Below, piece after piece: positions 8,364-16,276 of a DNA stretch of 39,925 bases; positions within the stretch are counted from its first letter, which is position 1; each line of letters opens with the position of its first letter. This DNA is from Chitinophagales bacterium (GTDB lineage: Bacteria > Bacteroidota > Bacteroidia > Chitinophagales > Saprospiraceae). The translations under genes were made by a program, and so were the position numbers. The stretch is from NCBI GenBank assembly GCA_013298955.1, contig JAAFJT010000038.1, positions 1 through 39,925 on the forward strand. Direction: 5' to 3'. The notes under the pieces are model-generated. The model ran no database searches, was not told the origin of the DNA, and was given only the letters and a program-made list of their open reading frames with translations.

Positions 8364-8455
8364 GATGGATGTACGGATTTCACGGATTTGGAGTTGTTAA
8401 GAAAGATAAAATTTGTGAAAATCGGGTGAAAATCCGTGAAATCCGTATATCCATC
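8364..8455. repeat. Inverted repeat, divergent member of the CGGAT family
   Basis: 26-base arms at 8364-8389 and 8430-8455 pair with one mismatch around a 40-base loop. The arms use CGGATTT-type words like the larger family, but without the AACGCGGATGAC end. It is the first of two hairpins between convergent genes. Confidence 0.8.
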
Positions 8456-8473
8456 CTATCGCTATAGCGAGCG

Positions 8474-8576
8474 AATTGGAACGCGGATGACACGGATAGG
8501 GCGGATTTTCACGAATTTTTTTATTTGAAAAAATCCGTGAAAATCCCGCCCTATCCGTGTCATCCGCGTTCCAATT
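8474..8576. repeat. AACGCGGATGACACGGAT-family inverted repeat
   Basis: An inverted repeat with arms close to 50 bases and a short loop near TTATTTG. It runs from ATTGGAACGCGG to CCGCGTTCCAAT, between the convergent GH13 and Spo0M-like genes. It is almost identical to the copy at 25902-26017. It would act as a bidirectional terminator-like hairpin. Confidence 0.88.
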
Positions 8577-8582
8577 TATCCG

Positions 8583-9335
8583 CTAAATCGCACTGCGAAT
8601 CGCTCTATCTATCGCTGCTGCCATGTCCATTCGTTCATAACCTGTATATGGAATTAAAAAACTTCTATATTTGTCGCTTCCAAAAGACATAAAACCGCCC
8701 CGTTTATCAATTTCTAAAACAACTTCACATTCATTTTGTCTGCCAATAAAACTCACTTCTAACTCATTGACCCGATTGCCATACGCCGTATGATAGGCTT
8801 TGTATTCAAATTCTTGAAAAAAAGGCATCCGACTCCCTTGCAATTGACCATTTTCAATATCCACTTTATGCAGGCTAAACCCCAAATATTCAATCGCCCG
8901 CAACACCGCATCTTGCGCAGGATGTGGCTCCACTTCAAAACGGTCATTGTCCGTTGCATCCAAAGCATAGGCAATATCCATCGCCGTGCGCACATATAAA
9001 CCATTGTAAGGCATGGTATATTGCCCATTGACCACCGTTATTGGCAATTCAGGAGGCATTTGAATACGGAAAGGAATGTGCTTTTCCTCCCTTTCCCCAA
9101 TCGTAAAACGGTCTGAAATCTTGATTTTATAAAATTCCACCGTCGTATAATGCCCATCATATTGGGCAGAGGTGCTAAAATGCAAGTAAATATCATCAAT
9201 ATCTTGGGTCGTCATGCCACCTTGAACAACGGTGGTGCCTGCCAAAAAGCCGCCCGGATGAATCACAGGCGTACTGATACGCGTATCCACTTTTGCCGCG
9301 CCAATACCCACTTTTGAAAAAAAACTCTTAAACAT
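8583..9335 (-). CDS. Spo0M-like (arrestin-fold) protein
   Basis: A 250-residue cytoplasmic protein that looks like the SpoOM family: MFKSFFSKVGIGAAKVDT, then a beta-rich arrestin-like half (GFLAGTTVVQGG, IDDIYLHF), IPFRIQMPPELPIT, and a C-terminal half with ELEVSFIGR and EVVLEIDKRGG. In Bacillus, Spo0M affects sporulation and cell-shape control. This organism is not a sporeformer on present evidence, so the role here is unknown and the name should not be read as function. The stop codon sits 6 bases from the 3' inverted repeat. The gene follows DUF3810 on the same strand with a 93-base gap, so co-transcription is possible. Confidence 0.8.
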   Translation of the reverse strand: MFKSFFSKVGIGAAKVDTRISTPVIHPGGFLAGTTVVQGGMTTQDIDDIYLHFSTSAQYDGHYTTVEFYKIKISDRFTIGEREEKHIPFRIQMPPELPITVVNGQYTMPYNGLYVRTAMDIAYALDATDNDRFEVEPHPAQDAVLRAIEYLGFSLHKVDIENGQLQGSRMPFFQEFEYKAYHTAYGNRVNELEVSFIGRQNECEVVLEIDKRGGFMSFGSDKYRSFLIPYTGYERMDMAAAIDRAIRSAI

Positions 9336-9428
9336 ATTGTTTTGGTTTTAAGCAATAAAAAAATAGTTTAGATTTGAAATCCATCGCAAAATAAACGCAA
9401 ATGGATTAATTCACCAAAAAAAAACGAC

Positions 9429-10532
9429 TCATTGGGCGTTTTCTAACGCCGATTCCTGTTTCCGCCAAGCATGAACCATTAAAATAATTCGACTGTAACT
9501 CTTTAAACCCTCCTTGACACCTTGTGCTTTTAAATAGCTCCCATAAATAAAACGGGTATCAAACCATTCTGGATATAATTTTGAATTAGCATTGATTGCA
9601 TCTAAATCGCGGAGAATCGCATCAGGAAGATTTTTGCGAAAAAGGTCATATTGCGTTGGATTTTGCTGTTTATAATTGCCTGCAACATACCGATAGTAAT
9701 GCATATAACCAGCATATTGCACATATAAATCATTGGATTTGATGCAACTTAAATAAGCTAAAAAATTACAAGTACCTTCATCAGCCCATCCATAACCATG
9801 CGCTAATTCGTGCGCTAATGTAACGGTTTTTTCCAATTCGTGCAAAGAATTATCTATATTACATTCGCCCGCCCAGGGCCAATAAACGCCTGATGCGCCA
9901 AATCGACGCAAAATGCCATCGGGTTGTAAAAAACGACCTCTTAAATTGCCGCCCGCAGGAAAATGATATTGATTCAAAACGCGGGTAACATCTTGCCGAA
10001 TTTGCGTTTCCAAATCCATCGGGATATGATTTTGAGTCGAATCTTTGGATAATTGTTGTTTTAAATCTATCATTTCATTCGCCGCGATTTGTAATTCGGA
10101 AGCAAGTTGCAGGCTATCTATTTTGACTATTTTTAAACCAATTTGTTTGGTAAAAAGCGGACGACTGTAATTAAAACCCCATAAAAAATAAAATCCAACG
10201 ATTAAAATACCGATTGCAGATAAGAATTGATGGCAAAAAGTACGGCGTTTTGCTGCAATCGGCACGTTTTTTCGAGTCCAAATGCGGATTAAATGAATTA
10301 AAAAAAAGGCAATTCCAATCCAAAATACATGAAATAAGGGTATTGGCATATAGGCAAAACTTATATCCCAAAACTTGCGTATATAGCCATATAAACCGCG
10401 ACTATACAATGTTTCTACTTGGTTTGGAAATGCATCTGCTATGCTTTTTAAACCAATGCTGCCCAGACCGAGTAGCACCCAAATCCAACGAAAACCCAGC
10501 AAAAAACTGTTTTTCAAAATTTTATTTTTCAA
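9429..10532 (-). CDS. DUF3810-type membrane protein with zinc-peptidase motif
   Basis: A 367-residue protein with three predicted N-terminal membrane segments (about residues 10-30, 64-83 and 103-121), then a soluble domain. The domain contains LAHELAHGYGWADEGTCNF, an HExxH-like zinc site (His241, Glu242, His245) with Asp251-Glu252 close behind, as expected for a gluzincin-type metallopeptidase. This matches the Bacteroidota family DUF3810; its substrate is unknown. The start is set at a TTG at 10532, since there is no ATG before residue 62, the N-terminal helix is needed, and an in-frame stop lies at 10557-10559. The next gene on the other strand starts only 29 bases away. Confidence 0.8.
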   Translation of the reverse strand: MKNKILKNSFLLGFRWIWVLLGLGSIGLKSIADAFPNQVETLYSRGLYGYIRKFWDISFAYMPIPLFHVFWIGIAFFLIHLIRIWTRKNVPIAAKRRTFCHQFLSAIGILIVGFYFLWGFNYSRPLFTKQIGLKIVKIDSLQLASELQIAANEMIDLKQQLSKDSTQNHIPMDLETQIRQDVTRVLNQYHFPAGGNLRGRFLQPDGILRRFGASGVYWPWAGECNIDNSLHELEKTVTLAHELAHGYGWADEGTCNFLAYLSCIKSNDLYVQYAGYMHYYRYVAGNYKQQNPTQYDLFRKNLPDAILRDLDAINANSKLYPEWFDTRFIYGSYLKAQGVKEGLKSYSRIILMVHAWRKQESALENAQ

Positions 10533-10561
10533 AATAAATTTATTTAAAATTTTATTTCAAT

Positions 10562-11161
10562 ATGAACGTTCAAAAATTAATATTCCTGAGTGCCTTAGCA
10601 CTAACAGGATGCCAAAAAAAACGCAATGCACCTGCTCATGCTGCCAATCCATTTGACACTACTCGTTTTAATACACAGGCACTGAGTGCCGAAGATAAAC
10701 AAATATTGGCAAAAGCAACAGGCAAAACGGCGCAACCTGTTACCACAAAAGAAATTATAACTCGGTTTGAAAACGCCAAAGAGCGTCTCCATATTTTTTG
10801 CTTTTGGAATCTGCTCAACGAAAATAGTATGAAAACCGCCCAAGCCTTGAACGAAACGGTGGCGCAATTCGATACCAATCGCCTTAAAACGATTTATGTG
10901 AATATGCCCGGTTTGCAAAAAATGGAAGATATTAATCTTTTTATCAGAGAACATCAATTGACAGGCGAAACATTGGTTTTGGAAAAAGGCGATGTTTCTT
11001 TCTTGAAAAAATACGTCAAATCGGACGCGCCTATCACGAGTTTGCCTGTTTTGCTTTTGGTAAACCAATCGAATGACGTATTGTTTCAATATCAGCAACC
11101 TTTTGAGGCGAAAGAGTTGAAAGCATTAATTGAACCTTTAATCAAGCAACCGCATTTATAG
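10562..11161 (+). CDS. Thioredoxin-fold lipoprotein without the CxxC site
   Basis: A 199-residue lipoprotein: signal peptide with lipobox LTGC (lipidated Cys17), a linker to about residue 65, then a TlpA/thioredoxin-like domain. The strand-helix block IFCFWNLLNENSMK corresponds to the usual FWATWCGPC region, but the active-site CxxC is replaced by NENS. The cis-proline region is kept in TSLPVLLLVN. So the fold is likely intact but the protein cannot do dithiol chemistry at that site. It is followed after 117 bases by trxA on the same strand. The function may be binding or scaffolding; assignment to the fold is by motif pattern only. Confidence 0.7.
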   Translation: MNVQKLIFLSALALTGCQKKRNAPAHAANPFDTTRFNTQALSAEDKQILAKATGKTAQPVTTKEIITRFENAKERLHIFCFWNLLNENSMKTAQALNETVAQFDTNRLKTIYVNMPGLQKMEDINLFIREHQLTGETLVLEKGDVSFLKKYVKSDAPITSLPVLLLVNQSNDVLFQYQQPFEAKELKALIEPLIKQPHL

Positions 11162-11278
11162 CGGATGCTTGATTTCAAAAATCAAAAAAAAATCGTTTTT
11201 TTGAACTAAATGATTGAATCCATTGTTTAGGTTGCGAAATTCATAATTTTTAAAATCTCATTTTTAAAATTTTTCAAA

Positions 11279-11605
11279 ATGGCATTTGAATTCACAGACG
11301 ACAATTTCCAAGAAACAGTCTTGGATAACGATAAAGTAGCTGTTGTAGATCTTTGGGCTCCTTGGTGCGGCCCTTGTCGCCTTATCGGACCGATTATTGA
11401 GCAATTGGCAGAGGAGCATGGTGAAAATGTTCTCATTGGTAAACTCAATGTGGACGATAATCCAGAAGTACCCACAAACTTTGGAGTGCGCGGTATTCCG
11501 ACGATTCTCTTTTTCAAAAATGGTAAATTGGTGGATAAGCAAGTCGGTCTTACGACCAAACAGGCTTTGAATCAAAAAATCAAAAGCGCGATGGCACACG
11601 CTTAG
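11279..11605 (+). CDS. trxA: Thioredoxin
   Basis: A 108-residue cytoplasmic thioredoxin, the protein-disulfide reductant for ribonucleotide reductase, methionine sulfoxide reductases and others. It has the classic active site WAPWCGPC with Cys30 and Cys33, the buried Asp in VVDLWA, KLNVDDNPEV, and the cis-proline loop GIPTILFFKNGK. Length and motif spacing are normal. It follows a thioredoxin-fold lipoprotein that lacks the CxxC. The large hairpin array begins 18 bases after its stop. An msrB lies about 6 kb away, but on a separate unit. Confidence 0.97.
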   Translation: MAFEFTDDNFQETVLDNDKVAVVDLWAPWCGPCRLIGPIIEQLAEEHGENVLIGKLNVDDNPEVPTNFGVRGIPTILFFKNGKLVDKQVGLTTKQALNQKIKSAMAHA

Positions 11606-11622
11606 ACAGCGATTTTGGGTAA

Positions 11623-12030
11623 ATTGGAACGCGGATGATGCAGATTGGGCGAATTTACACGGATTTTTTTTAAAATCCGTGTAAATCCGCCCAATCTGCG
11701 TCATCCGCGTTCCAATTTACACGGATTTTTTTTAAAATCCGTGTAAATCCGCCCAATCTGCGTCATCCGCGTTCCAATTTACACGGATTTTTTTTAAAAT
11801 CCGTGTAAATCCGCCCAATCTGCGTCATCCGCGTTCCAATAATTTACACGGATTTTTTTTAAAATCCGTGTAAATCCGCCCAATCTGCGTCATCCGCGTT
11901 CCAATTTACACGGATTTTTTTTAAAATCCGTGTAAATCCGCCCAATCTGCGTCATCCGCGTTCCAATTTACACGGATTTTTTTTAAAATCCGTGTAAATC
12001 CGCCCAATCTGCGTCATCCGCGTTCCAACT
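11623..12030. repeat. Hairpin array: one left arm and six 62-base right-arm units
   Basis: Fills the 448-base gap between the convergent trxA and glpF genes. One left arm (ATTGGAACGCGG to CACGGATTTT, 11623-11666) is followed by six right-arm units. The marker GTTCCAA starts at 11709, 11771, 11833, 11898, 11960 and 12022, so the period is 62 (65 once, from a 3-base insertion ATA). Units 2 to 6 each begin with a self-complementary hairpin, TTTACACGGATTTT paired with its complement across a 4-base loop. The array can therefore form up to six separate hairpins, or one long stem with the first right arm. The rest of the gap, 12031-12053, is plain AT-rich sequence. Confidence 0.95.
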
Positions 12031-12053
12031 TACAGCTTACCAATTGTATTTTT

Positions 12054-12758
12054 TTAAAATAATAAGTGATGAAACATCGCTCCACAAACACCACCTAATA
12101 TCGGTGCAACAACAGGTATCCATGAATAATTCCAATCCGAATCGCCTTTTCCGGGAATCGGAAGCAGATAATGCGCCACTCGCGGCGCAAAATCACGGGC
12201 AGGATTGATAGCATAACCCGTCGTTCCGCCCAAAGAATGTCCTATCGAAACAATCAACGCCCCAACTGCTAATGGTTTCAAACCAGCCGCCCAAGTATGC
12301 GCACCCAATGCGCACAAACCGAGCAATAAAACAAAGGTCGCAATAAATTCACTTACGAAATTGGCAACCGTATGGCGTTCCGCAGGAGCATTGCAAAAAA
12401 CGGCTAATTTCGTACCCGCATCATCCGTTTTTGCCCAATGCGGCAAGTAGTGTAAATACACTAAAACCGCACCCAAAAAGCCACCTAACATTTGCGCAAC
12501 CACATAACAAGGTACTAACGACCATTCAAACTTGCCAATCGCTGCCATTGCAATCGTTACCGCAGGATTTAAATGCGCCCCACTAATATCGCCCGTCAAA
12601 TAAACAGCAAAAGTGACCGCTAACGCCCAGCCTGTACTGATAACGAGCCAGCCTGCGCCTTCCGCTTTAGAGTTTTTCAAAAGCACTCCTGCAACGACTC
12701 CGTTGCCAAGTAACACCAATAAAGCCGTTCCAAAGAACTCTGCTAAACATGGATTCAT
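12054..12758 (-). CDS. glpF: Glycerol uptake facilitator (aquaglyceroporin)
   Basis: A 234-residue inner-membrane channel of the MIP family with six membrane helices and two half-helix NPA motifs: HLNPAVT (Asn64-Ala66) and INPARDFAPR (Asn185-Ala187). Arg188 is followed by Asp189, the family marker of glycerol facilitators rather than water-only channels. The start is the ATG at 12758 (MNPCLAEFFGTALL); the longer frame to 12854 runs into repeat sequence. It lies downstream of glpD on the same strand, which fits a glycerol utilisation pair. The 3' side faces the hairpin array, and the 5' leader carries another inverted repeat. No glpK (glycerol kinase) is in the window. Confidence 0.93.
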   Translation of the reverse strand: MNPCLAEFFGTALLVLLGNGVVAGVLLKNSKAEGAGWLVISTGWALAVTFAVYLTGDISGAHLNPAVTIAMAAIGKFEWSLVPCYVVAQMLGGFLGAVLVYLHYLPHWAKTDDAGTKLAVFCNAPAERHTVANFVSEFIATFVLLLGLCALGAHTWAAGLKPLAVGALIVSIGHSLGGTTGYAINPARDFAPRVAHYLLPIPGKGDSDWNYSWIPVVAPILGGVCGAMFHHLLF

Positions 12759-12826
12759 CGTGTTGGATTTCAATTTGTATTTTAATAAAGCATTGATAAT
12801 CAATATTTTATTAAAAGTTTGTTTAT

Positions 12827-13032
12827 AATTTCCGCTTTGGAAAGTAGAATACAATTGGAACGCGGATGACGCGGATTCGGCGGATTTTCACGGATTTTTT
12901 GAGTTTTAGCCAAAATAGTAGTTTCTTTTGGTATTAGTAAAAGCTCAATGGAATCGAAAAAAATCCGTAAAAATCCGTCGAATCCGCGTCATCCGCGTTC
13001 CAATTGTATCGGCATTTTCCAAAGCGGAAATT
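12827..13032. repeat. AACGCGGATGACGCGGAT-family inverted repeat with long outer arms
   Basis: The core arms (about 12852-12900 and 12957-13010) carry the CGGAT words. Pairing extends outward: AATTTCCGCTTTGGAAA at 12827-12843 is matched inverted by TTTTCCAAAGCGGAAATT at 13015-13032. The right arm ends 6 bases from the glpD stop (13038-13040); the left arm lies in the glpF leader. The spacer, 12901-12956, has no other feature I can see. Confidence 0.85.
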
Positions 13033-13037
13033 GCTGC

Positions 13038-14693
13038 TTATAATTGGGAACCGTTCGCTGTTGCAACCATTTTTTGCAAAAGGGCTTGATACTCCATCAC
13101 CGCTTTGACTCGATACGATTCCGACCAATCCAACTCTACTGCTAATAAATGCGAAATCGGTGTAACGAATTGTACAGTCGTTGCCCAATCGGTATTTTCC
13201 AAACGCAGCCTTCTGGCTAAAATATCGCGCAACGTACAAGCCGATTCTGCCCGAATTTGATAGACAATTTCTGCTTTGGTGATGGGTAATGTGGAATTAG
13301 GTTGTAATCTTCGAGCCAAAAAAGGTTGTTCGAGTGCCAATTGCGCAATGGATTCAGCGCGTGTACCATACTTTCGAGCCAAATATATACAAATATCTTC
13401 TTCCAAATGGTATTTTTCAACTATTTTTTTATAAAAATTTTCATCATAACCTTCCGCACCGACCAATCGTTGAGATGCCGTCTTACAGGGATTGTTTTTT
13501 TGAAATAAAGCATCCACCGCATCTATCGTATCTTGTGCCATCAACCGATACGTTGTCCATTTTCCGCCCAATAAAGAAATCAAACCTGTTGCCTCATCTA
13601 CTTCGACTTCATGGTCGCGCAAAAGCCGTTTGGTCGCTTTGCCTTGACTTGAAGGAGCTCCAATCAAAGGACGCAAGCCTGCAAAACCCGATATAACCGA
13701 TTGTTTATCAATGGTTTCGGCAAGATAAGGTTGTAAGGTTTCTATTAAAAAATCTACTTCTTGATGTTCCAATAAAGGTTCTTGTTGCCCTTTCAAATAC
13801 GGTTCATCTGTCGTTCCAAGCATGAGTTTGTTTTCAAAAGGAACGGCAAAAACAATGCGCCCATCAGGTGTTTTCGGTATCATCAACGCCTGTTGACTGT
13901 TCAAAACGGCATACGGTAATAGGACATGTACGCCTTTACTGGGGCGCATCCGAGCCACTTGCTTGGGATTGGCTTTTTGCCGAATCCAATCCGCGCCCGC
14001 ACCTGTACAATTAAGGAATACTTTTGCTTGGATTTGAAACGATTCCTGCGTCAACGTATCTTGCACCGTTGCACCTATCAATTTGTGGTTGCTATCTTTT
14101 TGAAAATCAATGACTTCGATATGATTTACACAAACCGCACCTGCTTCATTTGCCGTTTGCGCCAACGCTAAACAGTAGCGCGCATCATCAAATTGTCCAT
14201 CATAATATAAAATTCCACCATATGTATTGGGATGTAACGTTGGAATTTTTTCAAAAAGAGCTTTTTTATTTAAAAAACGACTGGTTGGTAACGTATCCTT
14301 TTTACCTGCGAACCAACCATACAGCGTCAAACCAACTCGAAAATACATGCCTTCCATCCAATTCCGAACAGGCGTGACCAAAGCCAACGGTTGTGCTAAA
14401 TGGGGCGCATTTTCTAAAACAATTTGTCGTTCTTCTAAACCATGTTTCACTTGTTTGAGTTGGGCAAAATCCAAATTTTTGAAGGCTTGTTCCAAATATC
14501 GAACGCCGCCATGAATGAGTTTGGTTGATTTGGAAGAGGTTTCGGCGGCAAAATCATCTCGCTCAATCAATGCCACTTTGTAACCACGTAACGCGGCATC
14601 TAACGCACAGCCAGTGCCACTTGCACCACCGCCGATGATGCAAATATCAAATGTTTCGTTTCGGAATCGTTTTAGGTTGAAGTTTCTATCCAT
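13038..14693 (-). CDS. glpD: Aerobic glycerol-3-phosphate dehydrogenase
   Basis: An FAD flavoprotein that oxidises glycerol-3-phosphate to dihydroxyacetone phosphate and passes electrons to the quinone pool at the inner membrane. It has 551 residues, normal for GlpD. The N-terminal FAD-binding site is DICIIGGGASGTGCALDAALRG (GGGASG 21-26), followed by IERDDFAAETSSKSTKLIHGG and VRYLEQAF. Later motifs include MRPSKGVHVLLP, LGTTDEPY, FAGLRPLI and LLGGKWTTYRLMA. It precedes glpF on the same strand, with a 279-base gap that holds the long inverted repeat. The 93-base gap upstream contains the repeat that follows selD. Confidence 0.97.
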   Translation of the reverse strand: MDRNFNLKRFRNETFDICIIGGGASGTGCALDAALRGYKVALIERDDFAAETSSKSTKLIHGGVRYLEQAFKNLDFAQLKQVKHGLEERQIVLENAPHLAQPLALVTPVRNWMEGMYFRVGLTLYGWFAGKKDTLPTSRFLNKKALFEKIPTLHPNTYGGILYYDGQFDDARYCLALAQTANEAGAVCVNHIEVIDFQKDSNHKLIGATVQDTLTQESFQIQAKVFLNCTGAGADWIRQKANPKQVARMRPSKGVHVLLPYAVLNSQQALMIPKTPDGRIVFAVPFENKLMLGTTDEPYLKGQQEPLLEHQEVDFLIETLQPYLAETIDKQSVISGFAGLRPLIGAPSSQGKATKRLLRDHEVEVDEATGLISLLGGKWTTYRLMAQDTIDAVDALFQKNNPCKTASQRLVGAEGYDENFYKKIVEKYHLEEDICIYLARKYGTRAESIAQLALEQPFLARRLQPNSTLPITKAEIVYQIRAESACTLRDILARRLRLENTDWATTVQFVTPISHLLAVELDWSESYRVKAVMEYQALLQKMVATANGSQL

Positions 14694-14711
14694 TTTTTGG
14701 TAAAACTTGGC

Positions 14712-14784
14712 TTTTTTTTGGATTCATTGGATTCATTGGATTTACAAAAAAATCCTAAAATATCCAATGAACCCCAAAAATCCA
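14712..14784. repeat. Imperfect inverted repeat of GGATTCATT words
   Basis: The left arm 14712-14743 contains tandem 9-base GGATTCATT words; the right arm 14749-14782 is a rough inverted copy. It lies 3 bases from the selD stop (14787-14789) and 5' of glpD. Its position and 9-base build match the other 3'-end repeats, though the sequence family differs. Confidence 0.7.
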
Positions 14785-14786
14785 TG

Positions 14787-15842
14787 TTAATAAATTGAGA
14801 TGGTACAAGCACGTTGCCGCGTGAAATACCCAATGGGTTCTGTCGGCAAATTGCGTTCAAACAATAAATTTTGAAATTCAGTCACTTTATCGGCACGAAT
14901 TGCCACTAACAAACCGCCCGAAGTCTGCGGGTCGCATACGATATTGCGTTGATAATCAGTGATTTCGGATATTTTGTGTCCATACGCCGCGTGATTGCGC
15001 AACGTACCGCCCGGAATACACTTTTCTGCGAGATAATGATTGATAATCAATTTATCAAACATCGGAATTTGATGAAATTCGATGTTGGCACTCAACATGC
15101 TCGCTTCACACATTTCTATCAAGTGTCCCGCCAAACCAAAACCGGTAACATCCGTCATCGCTTCGACATAATCCAAGGTGCCTAAAAAAGCACCCAAATC
15201 ATTCAATTGTTTCATACTATTGGGTGCAATATGCGCATGTTGTGGGCTTAATTTACCTTTTTTTTGCGCGGTCGTCAAAATGCCAACCCCCAAAGGCTTG
15301 GTTAAAAACAAAGCGGAACCTTCGGAAGCACCACCATTGCGTTTCAAATGTTGCAAAGGAACGCGCCCCGTTACTGCCAAACCAAAAATGGGTTCAAGCG
15401 TATCAATCGAATGCCCACCTGCCAATGGAATCCCCGCATCCGCACAGGCTTTGCGGCTGCCTTCCAAGACTTGCCCCGCCAATTCCGCAGGCAATTTGCT
15501 CACGGGCCAACCTAAAATCGCAATTGCCATCAAAGGCGTTCCACCCATCGCATAAATATCAGAAATGGCATTGACCGAAGCAATTTGACCAAAATCAAAC
15601 GCATCATCCACAATCGGCATGAAAAAATCGGTTGTAGAGACAATTCCAGTGCCATCCCCCAAATCCATGACGGCAGCATCATCTTTATCGGCGTTTCCAA
15701 CCAAGAGATTTTTGTAAAAAGGCGATGTTGTGCGATTTTTAAGGATGGTATCCAACACATCAGGAGCGATTTTGCAACCGCAACCCGCGCCATGACTATA
15801 CGCTGTTAGAGGATAGTCCGAAAGATTTGTTTCGAGTAACAT
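14787..15842 (-). CDS. selD: Selenide, water dikinase (selenophosphate synthetase)
   Basis: Makes selenophosphate from selenide and ATP, the selenium donor for selenocysteine or 2-selenouridine in tRNA. The protein has 351 residues. The N-terminal catalytic motif SHGAGCGCK has Cys21 and Cys23, so this is the cysteine form and not itself a selenoprotein. Other SelD/PurM-like blocks: GNADKDDAAVMDLGDG, STTDFFMPIVDD, GGHSIDTLEPIFG, TDVTGFGLAGHL and CDPQTSGGLLVA. It has its own promoter. No selA, selB, selC or mnmH is in the window, so whether selenocysteine or selenouridine is made cannot be seen here. Confidence 0.96.
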   Translation of the reverse strand: MLLETNLSDYPLTAYSHGAGCGCKIAPDVLDTILKNRTTSPFYKNLLVGNADKDDAAVMDLGDGTGIVSTTDFFMPIVDDAFDFGQIASVNAISDIYAMGGTPLMAIAILGWPVSKLPAELAGQVLEGSRKACADAGIPLAGGHSIDTLEPIFGLAVTGRVPLQHLKRNGGASEGSALFLTKPLGVGILTTAQKKGKLSPQHAHIAPNSMKQLNDLGAFLGTLDYVEAMTDVTGFGLAGHLIEMCEASMLSANIEFHQIPMFDKLIINHYLAEKCIPGGTLRNHAAYGHKISEITDYQRNIVCDPQTSGGLLVAIRADKVTEFQNLLFERNLPTEPIGYFTRQRACTISIY

Positions 15843-16276
15843 GATTTTAGCTTTTTAGATGGAACGGTCTGAACCGTAAAACGGGGCAAAAGTAGCAAAA
15901 AATCGCAAAAGCATCAAAAAAACCGTCCCGATGTAACGAAACGGCTTCAAACAACAAATTATAATCACATGAACTTTGAAAATCAATCCCTAAAAAGATA
16001 CGGCATTCCGATAAATGGACTTAATTTTGACTTTATTTTAAATTCGATTTGCCGATTCGCTTTTTTTTTGAAAAACAAAGTTAATCGTTTTCTTTTTAAA
16101 AAGAAAGAGGGGCGACTGATTTTCAACCCATTTATAATCTTTTTTTTTATTTAAATAAAATTGCAATCTGTTAATTCAAAATTAAAATTGGCATTGAATC
16201 GTTTTAACAAAAAATAATTTCAAACCAGTAATTATCCATCTTTGAATAACAATAAAATCATAAATTATAAAAAAAT
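15843..16276. other. 434-base divergent intergenic region
   Basis: Lies between the divergent selD and BioD-like genes. It is very AT-rich, with poly-A/T runs and short palindromes such as TTTATTTAAATAAA near 16147. Apart from the selD promoter at 15887-15918 I see no gene, RNA or large repeat. A near-consensus -7 box CATCTTTG at 16237-16244 might serve the BioD-like gene. Confidence 0.6.
15887..15918 (-). promoter_or_regulatory. Bacteroidota-type promoter for selD
   Basis: On the minus strand TTTG (15918-15915), a 20-base spacer and TACTTTTG (15894-15887) match the TTTG/TAnnTTTG consensus very well. The selD ATG is 44 bases downstream. This is one of the two clearest promoters in the window, with that at 6482-6515. 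Confidence 0.7.

Noticed and set aside
11623-12030. Possible CRISPR array
   Set aside because: The period is regular, but there are no unique spacers: whole 62-base units are near-identical, and no cas gene is present.
13038-14693. Possible frameshift or fusion in glpD
   Set aside because: The 551-residue frame is continuous, with motifs in the expected order and length; no break is needed.
15969-16154. 61-codon open frame in the selD/BioD-like gap
   Set aside because: Phe/Lys/Asn-rich composition from AT-rich DNA, no recognisable motif, no promoter box close to its start.
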